Shown here piece by piece: positions 56,687 to 64,000 of a stretch of 64,000 nucleotides of DNA. Source of the stretch: Clavulina sp. PMI_390 (lineage: Eukaryota > Basidiomycota > Agaricomycetes > Cantharellales > Hydnaceae); assembly GCA_015039315.1 (NCBI GenBank), contig WIDE01000020.1, forward strand, positions 1 through 64,000, given 5' to 3'. The notes beneath the pieces were generated by a model. It worked only from the letters and a program-made list of their open reading frames with translations, was not told the DNA's origin and did no database searches. The stretch's first letter is position 1. Each line of letters starts with the position of its first letter. The translations under genes were made by a program, and so were the position numbers.

Positions 56687-57502
56687 ATGGTGCGTGATTC
56701 TCCCCAGCCTTGGCACGCCTTACACTAACACAATCGAATGCTATCCGTGATCTGGTCAATCAATAGGCGCCTCCAAAAGCTAAAGGCGGCAAGATGGCCG
56801 CGCTCGTCAATTGGCGTCTCAAAGTCACGCTCAACGATGGTCGTGCCCTCGTTGGCCAGATGCTCGCATTCGACAAGCACATGAACCTTGTCATCGTTGA
56901 CTGCGAAGAGTTCCGACGAGTCAAGGCAAAAAAGAAGAATGCTGGCGCCAGCGACGATGAGCCTGCTCCGATGCAGGAGATGAAGCGCACCCTGGGCCTC
57001 GTGATTATCAGAGGAGAGGTCGTTGTGAGCATCAGTGTGGAGGGACCTCCACCTGTCAAAGATACAGATGATAAAGCTGCAGCCTCAGTGAGTATCTCGC
57101 TCGATTATGGAGTAGTGTTTCGCTGAGTACTGAGATCGACCGGTTGCAGTTACTTCCTGGCCCTGGTCGCGGGATGCCCGCTGGGCGTGGGATGGGCATG
57201 ATGCCACCAGGTGTGTATATCTGCTGTATTAACCCCGACCTTGACGCGCTGTCTAACACTACACACGATCCGCAGGTGGCGGTATGCCTCCGCGTCCACA
57301 ATTTGGCGGCCCTCCGCCGATGGGCATGCCACCCGGAATGCCCCCACAGGGCTTCCGTCCCCCCGGATTCGGCGGTCCCCCTCCCCCTGGCTTCCCCGGC
57401 ATGCCGATGGGCGGGCCTCCTCCTCCTGGGTGTGTTCACCTCTTACCTCGTGTCGTCACACGATCCACTAACCATCCATGATGTAGTTTCCAACCCCAAT
57501 AA
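56687..57502 (+). CDS. SMB1: Small nuclear ribonucleoprotein SmB/B'
   Basis: SmB is one of seven Sm proteins that form the ring on spliceosomal snRNAs. Five exons (56687-56689, 56767-57087, 57150-57210, 57276-57429, 57487-57502) give 184 residues. The first coding exon is only the ATG, followed at once by GTGCGT. The Sm1 motif is WRLKVTLNDGRALVGQMLAF with DKHMNLVI, and Sm2 is LGLVIIRGEVVVSISVEGP. The tail has GRGMPAGRGMG and Pro/Gly/Met repeats (PPPMGMPPGMPPQGFRPP), typical of SmB. The protein ends GFQPQ. An alternative start at the Met at 56794 would lose nine residues, but MAPPKAKGGKM matches SmB N-termini better. Confidence 0.95.
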
Positions 57503-57793
57503 TCTTTATTACCCCTCCGTTCGCCTCTTCACGAAAACGGCAATGGGCTACAAATACTTGCAGTCTGAGGTTGGTGTGCATCTGACTTTCTTGCACAGTC
57601 ATTGTTCTTTGTTTACTGAACTAGCTCCGTGAAGCCATCCACGACATCTGCTTTTGCTGTCATGAACCCACCGCACTTTGTATGACGCTATTCCTGTTCT
57701 TGCGCCCTTGGTATAAATACAACACTATTTGTGCATCGCGCTTTTATCGTGCGAGCTCTTCTCATGACCAGGACAAGCTGTGCCAAGCCACTC
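57503..57793. other. Convergent spacer between SmB and biotin-protein ligase
   Basis: Under 300 bp of untranslated sequence for both genes. No separate feature is seen. Confidence 0.5.
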
Positions 57794-60157
57794 TCATTTC
57801 TTCAGCTTGATCATGCCTTCGAACATGTCAAAGCTGTTTCCGTCAGGCTGTAGATCGATGATCTCTGGCTGCCCATATCGCTGTGCAGGTGCTTGGGATG
57901 GATTATATGCCCTGACAGCTCGGAGCATGCCATAGTCTGATGTGATGCCCGTAAGACGCACTTGAATTGGCGGAGAAACTGTCGTGAGGGAGACGAGTTG
58001 ATCCCTAGTTGCAGTGGAAAGAATCAGATGTCGCGAGTAAGAAAGGGTGCAATATGTAAAACAAGAGAGTGCGTGATCCTTACGAGTGCAGCCATCGCTC
58101 GAGGTACAGATCCATAAATGGCTCGAAAGACCCTTTATTTTCGACAAACTCCTCCCACATCCGATCGAAGATGCATGAGAGCACGGCGGCCGTACGCTCA
58201 ATGCTAAGTGTGACGCCTGGTGCGGCGAGTTGAGCGAGTGAGGTTGTGGGGTAGTCATTCAATACATTGAGACCAACGCCTGCCAAGACCAAAAATCATC
58301 AGAAAATCTCATACCCGCGGGGGGCATCTAAGCTAGCAGCGAACTTACCGACAGTAACATCCACTTCTCCGCCCGAGAAATTTGTACTAACAATCACCCC
58401 TCCCACCTTCTTCAGCCCATTCGCCATATCTGTTGTTCCTTTGACGCTCTTTCCTTTACCTGGGACCATCTTTCCAGGATCGTAATTCAATGGGGCCACA
58501 TAGATATCATTCGGCCATTTCAAACGAATCCTCTCTCCTGCCCTTCTCTTCTCCTCCGCCACCTGGTCTCCCTCCCCTTCGTTCTCCTCAGTAGCATTGG
58601 GGGGCTGGAGGATCTCGCGACATGTCTCCGCCACGGCAAGGCCCGCGAGATATTGTACGAAGACGAGGGAGCTGTTGGGGAGGGCATTGCGCGTATCTCG
58701 ACTGGGCGGTGGCCTGACGGTGAAGGAGCACAGAAGACTACCTGAAGGGCTCACCCAGACGTTACCTCCACGGCCTTTCCCGGACAGTTGAAAGGTAGCC
58801 AGGGAGACAAGTGGGGCGGGAAGCTCGCGGAGTATAGTAGGATTCCTGTGAAGAGAATAGGTATTAGGAGGTGAATCAACAAACCTCGACAAGTGTTAGG
58901 TACAGACCGATCGAGTAGACTTTGGGTGCTTGTCACTACCTCTCCGTACAGCAGCACATCACCCAACCGCTGCTCCTTCTTCCAACGAAAGGTTTTGTCA
59001 CGGTAATTCTCAACTTCCTTGAAGAATCTCCCGATGTCAAATAGTGGAGTCGAGCTGCTATCTGGGAGTTCCGTGTCCGTCACGACAGCAATCTTCTTGG
59101 GGAAAGAAGCTGGGAGCTCTTGCTCCTGTAGCTTTACTTCCCGCGCCTTCTGCATATAACGCTTGAGATCGGCTTGAAGCAGGCCAGCAACATGAAATGT
59201 GTCGGTCTGGTCTCCCACCAGGATATACTCCCCGCCGACCAGGGACGCGGTGTGTTGTTTAGGTAGCCGCTCGAGAAATTTAGTGGCAGCCTCCGTGTGC
59301 AGCGAGTTGCAGACGAGGATTTGTGGAAGTGGGATGGTAGGGGATGGTTGTTTTGTGGTGGGGTTGACATTGAGAACAGGGTTGGTGAGATGGAGGAGAC
59401 TAAGCATGCTCGCCATCATCGCAGAGCGCGTGTTTTCCATCAGTGATTTATTTGTGTTTGACAGGGAAGGATGAGCGCGTTTAAGTGCACTTGCAGCTGG
59501 CTCGAAGAACAGTGGATACTCGATGTGGACACTTGACAAGATGGCGACCCCTTTTGCGAACTTGCAAAGCACGGCAGCTACTTTGCCTTCGTTGTCACCA
59601 CCGACATATCTTAGGAGGGGAGAAACACCCTCCTCTGTCTTTTTATCGGCATCTACGAAATGGCCTCCCCCGTTATAGTAGATCCCTTCGAGAGGTTCGA
59701 TCTCGTCAGTGAGGGCGTCAAGGGGTTGCAAGGTGATCGCCCGGGCACCCGCCTCAGAGTTGTACTCGAAGCCTTTATAGACGCACCCCTCGCAGGTACC
59801 AGGATAGAAACCTAGCGGCCGATCTCCTACAACTTCTTGTTTTGTGCCCTTTTCCCACTCTATTCGTGAGGAACCAAAGTATGCGCCAGCACAAAGCCCA
59901 AGATAGGATCCACCGTGTTTGACATAGCTCCTTATATTCTTTGTTCCATTTGGAGAAAGCGAATCGAGGTACGGGACGTCTCGTCCACCAGGCATCACGA
60001 GGAGAGCGCATGTAGTGGCCCAAGGGTGGGATTTGAGGACCTCAGCCGACACAGTCTGGACAGCATAACGAGTTCCTAGGTGCCGTTTGAGGGTGTACAA
60101 GGTATGCGAAAGGGATGTCTTGGATACCCCAGGACCATCGTAGACCAATATGTTCAT
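57794..60157 (-). CDS. BPL1: Biotin-protein ligase (holocarboxylase synthetase)
   Basis: It activates biotin to biotinyl-AMP and attaches it to carboxylases, including the pyruvate carboxylase in this window. Four exons on the minus strand (60157-58908, 58845-58349, 58279-58084, 58004-57794) give 717 residues, close to the yeast enzyme. The N-terminal half is the glutamine-amidotransferase-like BPL_N domain (MNILVYDGPGVSKTSL, VMPGGRDVPYL, GLCAGAYF, YNGGGHF). The catalytic half has STQSLLDR, GRGGNVWVSPSGSLLCSF, KWPNDIY and GVGLNVLNDY, and ends with the BPL C domain. The start was put at the family's usual MNILVY; an in-frame ATG at 60250 would add 31 residues. It is head to head with a nitronate monooxygenase. 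Confidence 0.95.
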
Positions 60158-60333
60158 CACGAGAACAACTGGAAAGTCGAAAGGACGAACTTGTTCCCCA
60201 CGGGCCACGAACCCCACCGGCACCGCTGAAGCCAACTTAACCGTCTCCACATCAGACAGTCCTAGAACCTAGCTCCTCTTCGTAGACTGCAGGTAAAATT
60301 CTAAGTAAAAGCACTAGAAACTCCACTTCAGAG
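60158..60333. promoter_or_regulatory. Short bidirectional promoter of BPL1 and nitronate monooxygenase
   Basis: Only 176 bp separate the two opposite start codons, or 83 bp if BPL1 starts at 60250. No TATA box is evident. Confidence 0.45.
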
Positions 60334-61661
60334 ATGGCGACTGTTTTCCGTACCCCCCTCACCCGACTACTGGGTGAGTGCATTTCTCGATGTGCATGAC
60401 CAACTTCGGCGTCGGAGTCATAGTAAGCTAGAGATTCCCTGGCTTTTATCTAGGCATTCGAACTCCTGTGGTGTCCGCCGCTATGACTGGTCCATCAGGC
60501 GGCGCGTTAGCGGCGGCTGTTACCAACGCCGGAGGCTTTGGGTTCATGGCCACTGGTGCGCAGATTTACCCCCATGTCGTCATACGGGCTCAGCACCCCA
60601 ATAAATTTCTCTATTCTCGTAGGACGTATGGAGATCAAGGATGTTGTCAAAGAACTCGATATCGCAAAATCTGCCCTCCAAACTCGACCAGCCACTTCAC
60701 CGACGCCACTCCCGATCGGCGTCGGTTTCTTCGGCTTCGAGCTCGACAAGCAAGCACACACAGTCCAGATGCTGGATATGATGCTACAGGAGCCCGTGCA
60801 AGCTATTTGGCTCTCGTTCGGGGTCGATCTAGGGAAGTGGATTAAGTACATCCGTGACAGCGAAAAGAGCAGATCTGCTGGGCGAACCGTGATTTTTGTT
60901 CAGTTACCTACGAGCACTGACGCGAAGAAAGCTAGCTTGGAATGGGATATTGATGTGATTGTCCTCCAAGGCAGGTGGAGATATTGACCGTATATCTTTC
61001 ATCACGACTCATGGAGACGGGACCTTAGGTGCGGAAGCAGGGGGGCACAGCGTCTCTACGGCGCCTCCAATCGTGACATTGCTCCACGAAACAGTTAAAT
61101 CAGTCACGCTGCCAGTTTTGGCTGCAGGCGGCCTTGTCTCTGGAGCACATCTTGCATCTATGCTTGCCTTGGGAGCCTCAGGCATCGTCGTTGGAACACG
61201 CTTCTCTGTTGCAACTGAATCCCTGCTTGCCCAAAGCAAGAAAGAGAAACTCGTGGAGGCCCAAGCATCACTAACCTCAACAGAGGGCCCAACATTCATA
61301 TCGCCTGTGTATGATGAGCTCCTCGGAGCCACGAAGAAATGGCCACCTCAGACGACAGCGAGAGGGCTCAGACAGGAACAGATGATCGCAGATGCAGCTT
61401 CCAGCCTGAGTCTCGAGGAGAGAATGGATCGTTTCCAGAAAAACAATCATCCAGGAGGATCACATGAGATTATCTGGGCAGGGACTAGTGTGGGGATGAT
61501 CAACAAGATTCAGCCCGCCAAAGTGAGTCGTTATAGCATATCACACCAACTCAGTGGCTCAAACGTAAGGAGTGCTGTAGGAGATCGTTGATGATATCCA
61601 CCAAGAGGCATTGAAGGTGATTCAGGAAACAGCGAAGATGGTCTCAACAGTACAAGCATAA
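60334..61661 (+). CDS. Nitronate monooxygenase (2-nitropropane dioxygenase family)
   Basis: This FMN enzyme oxidises toxic alkyl nitronates to aldehydes or ketones and nitrite. Five exons (60334-60373, 60454-60555, 60623-60970, 61029-61522, 61581-61661) give 354 residues, normal for fungi. A TIM-barrel pattern is visible: IRTPVVSAAMTGPSGG and NAGGFGFMATG at the start, PIGVGFFGFEL, VIVLQGAEAGGHS, then LAAGGLVSGAHLASMLALGA and GIVVGTRFSVATES, the FMN phosphate-binding end. The GAEAGGH motif reads through only if intron 3 uses a GC donor (CAAG|GCAGGT). Exon 5 was started at GAGATCGTTG rather than three bases later. It is convergent with the TTC1-like gene; stop codons are 19 bp apart. Confidence 0.92.
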
Positions 61662-61680
61662 TGCGTCATTTGAACCTCCA

Positions 61681-62867
61681 CTATTGTACGAAGTTCATTG
61701 AATAGCCGCCTTGCCCGTTGGGTGTAAATTTGAAGTTATCAGTCGACAGCCCAAAGTGCCCTGAAATACGGAATCTTATGTCAGTATAAAAGCACTGTGC
61801 TTGTGAGTGCCAGGACGCACCAAGAATAGAGTTCCCGACACCCTTTAATTTATCCACCATCTCATCCGTTTCTCTTTTTTGTGCCACTTGTATTCGAGGG
61901 GGTAGACTTTTGAGCGCTCGTTGGGCGGATGGTCTTAGTGGAGAGCTTGATGGTAAGGTGTCAACAAGGGTTTGGTAATCTATGAAGAGTAATCAGGCAC
62001 TGTGTTTGAGCATTCGTGTAACAATTAGGGGACATCAGACCTGTTTGCGCGGAACTCAGAGAGCTCCACGTATCCAAGACTTCGTTAGACGTTGCTCTCC
62101 GATGGAGAGCTTTTGCGTAGGTTGGCACATCTAATAGAGCTGGGACGGGGGATCAAATGGTGAACATGAGATGCGATAGCGGTAGAAGCTCACAGTCATC
62201 ACAGAACTGAACAGCAGTCTTGTGATCGCCCTAGATGCACGCTTAGTCCATGCTTGTGGCACAAAAGCCAGAGAAAGGCTGCATACCAATTTGGCATGGC
62301 ACGCCGCAATGTTGGAGTTGAATATCGAGCGTAATGAAGTGCACTGCCTTTCCATGAGTTCGAGGGGAGTGTGTTCTGATTGAGATGTCGTCGAGGCAGA
62401 CAAGGTAGTTTCGGTATTGGCTAGGCTTTCTGCAGGGTCTTCTTCGTCTGCTTTGTCCTTTCCTTTATCAAGTTCGGATTTTTTGCGAGTAGGGAGTGCC
62501 TGGAGGCCCTCCAAATAGATCTCCAGTGCACGTTGCCAGTTGGATTCACGGAAGAGGTCATTGCCCCTTGACTTGAGCTGGTTCGCTTCCTCGAGTGCTT
62601 CCTGAGAATAGAAGATAAATTATCGAGACGGGAGCGAAGCATGTATTTTAGATCGGCAATGCGCACTCGTAGATGCATTTCTCGTATCTCTAGGGTTTCA
62701 ACGACGATGGGCTCCGAGTCTTGTACGTGCAGTTCGGAAGCATCAGGTTCCACCGCGGTTTCGTCGCTAGCGTCGTGCCATTCCTCCTCGTCGTCAGAAT
62801 ATTCGGACACGCGATTAGGCGACGTTTCCGTTGGCTGAGAGCTTGAAGTTGATGGAGATTGTGTCAT
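61681..62867 (-). CDS. TTC1-like tetratricopeptide repeat protein
   Basis: Six exons on the minus strand (62867-62667, 62601-62287, 62230-62194, 62139-62041, 61979-61821, 61760-61681) give 296 residues, close to the 292 of human TTC1. An acidic N-terminal region (YSDDEEEWHDASDE) precedes three TPR-like repeats (EALEEANQLKSRGNDLFRES, NSNIAACHAKLGDHKTAVQF, YAKALHRRATSNEVL). The C-terminus, LKGVGNSILGHFGLSTDNFK and GYSMNFVQ, is nearly the TTC1 family signature. TTC1 proteins bind Hsp90/Hsp70 and Ras-like partners; the same role here is inference. The start is the first ATG in frame, MTQSPSTSS. Confidence 0.9.
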
Positions 62868-63132
62868 AGGTGCTGACGCGACGTGCGATGCACTTGTCAC
62901 GGTCACTATCCTCTAAGTGACAGGGTGGTACAATGAAGAGCGGCTGGTTTGCAGCTAGAGGTTCAGTGTTTGTCGTATACCAATGATCACTCAGCTCATG
63001 TTTTACCGTCCACAACGCTGACTCAGGCATTTATTCCATTCAGATAATAGCAAAACAGATTATCATCATCAACACCCCTGTACCTAGCAAGACATAACAT
63101 CTTGTTGAACTGGTAATATCTTTGTGTTTCCT
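62868..63132. other. Spacer upstream of the TTC1-like gene
   Basis: Promoter and leader of the TTC1-like gene and 3' end of the next. An open minus-strand frame (62815-63030) has no support. Confidence 0.4.
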
Positions 63133-63530
63133 TCAGAGGCATTGATTACACGCTTGCTTGCACCCCTGCACTTGGTAATAGCAATTCCTTTGGCATTTCA
63201 GCCCCTCAGAAGAAAAATCATCAAAGCGCTGGCAGTTGATCTCGCACGAGCTATAGTCTTTGGCGCATGAGATATCGCACGGGATACTGCAGTAAATGTG
63301 AGGAACGTCGCACTCTACGAATTGGGTTTGACGTGAGGCAGCACTTACTCGGTGCCGCATGCTCGAGCGTCCAGATTGTTGTCAGAACCAGGCCTGACAT
63401 TGTCGAGTGGGCTGCCGCAGACATGGAGGGTCAGAAGACGTATCTGGTGGTCCTAGATACTCTAGACTGACCTTGCGATCGCGTGGGCGATGAAGACCAA
63501 GAGTGGCAGGAGGATGGAGAAATAGCGCAT
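63133..63530 (-). CDS. Small secreted cysteine-rich protein
   Basis: Three exons on the minus strand (63530-63472, 63411-63349, 63286-63133) give 91 residues. The signal peptide is MRYFSILLPLLVFIAHAIA. A short pro-segment ends in NNLDAR, and the rest starts ACGTD and holds ten cysteines in about 55 residues: PCDISC, SSCEINC, KCQRNC, GCKQACNQCL. The Cx3C spacing occurs repeatedly (CDISC, CEINC, CQRNC, CKQAC), so a compact disulfide-stapled helical fold is likely. Intron 2 could end at an earlier AG, but then the Cys pattern is broken and the intron is only 34 bp. I know no family for this pattern. Size, secretion and Cys content fit an effector-like or antimicrobial-type protein; neither is shown. 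Confidence 0.72.
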
Positions 63531-64000
63531 GAGGAGCGATGGATGGTCTAAGGGATGTGGTTCTAAAAGCAAGTCGCCAACGTCTCTCCTGCTTCGTATG
63601 ACACACTGTAAGGCTAACGGTATAGCCTGTTGGATATCTTAGTGGCTACGGATACTTATGACTTGATGGTTGACGTACTGTAAGCGCACAACTAAGAAGA
63701 GCTATATCTTCGACGAGTGATTACTAGGACAGGCGCGACAGGTCTAAGTGTGAGGGTCGCGGTGGGTTGCGCAGAAGTCAAGGTACGCTAGGAAGAAGCA
63801 ATGAGTGAAGATAGCGGGTGGATGCGCGAAGTAGAGAGGCGCCAGGAGGGCATCGATTGCCAACTCTAGAATCACACCCCTCGGAGTGACTTCTCCGGAT
63901 TGTTCTGTCTAGTTCCTCCAAATGGGATTTAGAAGCATGTGGGCCCACCAGTTTCATCGCGGGGACCGAGCGGGTCCTCTTCAACACTGGAGTATACCCA
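63531..64000. other. Right-edge region; possible 3' end of a minus-strand gene
   Basis: A minus-strand frame from the edge to a stop at 63778 is open (PAMKLVGPHASKSHLEELD and onward). It could be the last exon of a gene beyond the window, but it has no recognised motif. The 250 bp next to 63530 are presumably the promoter of the cysteine-rich protein gene. Confidence 0.25.

Noticed and set aside
1..64000. tRNA, rRNA and other structured RNA genes
   Set aside because: I looked for tRNA internal-promoter patterns and found none convincing; a covariance-model scan would be needed to exclude them.

Overview
The window reads as nuclear DNA of a filamentous basidiomycete, most likely an Agaricomycete. 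Genes carry many short GT-AG introns (about 50-75 bp), exons are small, gene density is moderate, and the gene set (CBM1-GH10 xylanase, paired tyrosinases, URBS1/SRE-type GATA regulator, kexin-type repeat proteins) fits such a fungus. A Rhizoctonia/Ceratobasidium-like source is plausible, but nothing in the window proves it. Gene models below were spliced by eye using reading-frame continuity, splice consensus and comparison between paralogs.

Layout. 1-6.3 kb: the start of a secreted protein leaving the left edge, a candidate non-autonomous DNA transposon, a low-complexity hypothetical gene and non-coding DNA. 6.3-11.4 kb: two tandem paralogs encoding secreted proproteins built from glycine/alanine-rich repeats and helical modules, separated by dibasic (kexin) sites. 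This is the most unusual feature here. 11.8-15.9 kb: two divergently transcribed F-box-like paralogs. 16.5-18.5 kb: a 13-exon GH10 xylanase with an N-terminal cellulose-binding module. 18.9-21.8 kb: a large unrecognised multi-exon gene. 22-27 kb: pyruvate carboxylase in 20 exons. 28.2-31.3 kb: GDP-mannose transporter and kinetochore Nnf1, head to head. 33-40 kb: two tandem tyrosinases with matching exon structures. 42.4-43.4 kb: a hypothetical gene, then about 4.5 kb without a convincing gene. 48-51.5 kb: a two-finger GATA factor of the siderophore-repressor (SRE/URBS1) type. 54.7-62.9 kb: a compact housekeeping cluster (RIB3, SmB, biotin-protein ligase, nitronate monooxygenase, TTC1-like TPR protein). 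63.1-63.5 kb: a 91-residue secreted cysteine-rich protein.

How the genes relate. Biotin-protein ligase is the enzyme that biotinylates pyruvate carboxylase, and both are present. The GDP-mannose transporter feeds Golgi glycosylation, the route the secreted proteins here would take. The repeat proproteins and the small cysteine-rich protein share an L-[ED]-A-R motif before the predicted mature part, which suggests a common processing step. Much of the window grew by local duplication: the repeat genes, the F-box pair and the tyrosinase pair are each adjacent paralogs, and the GATA gene has two fingers interrupted by introns at the same codon.
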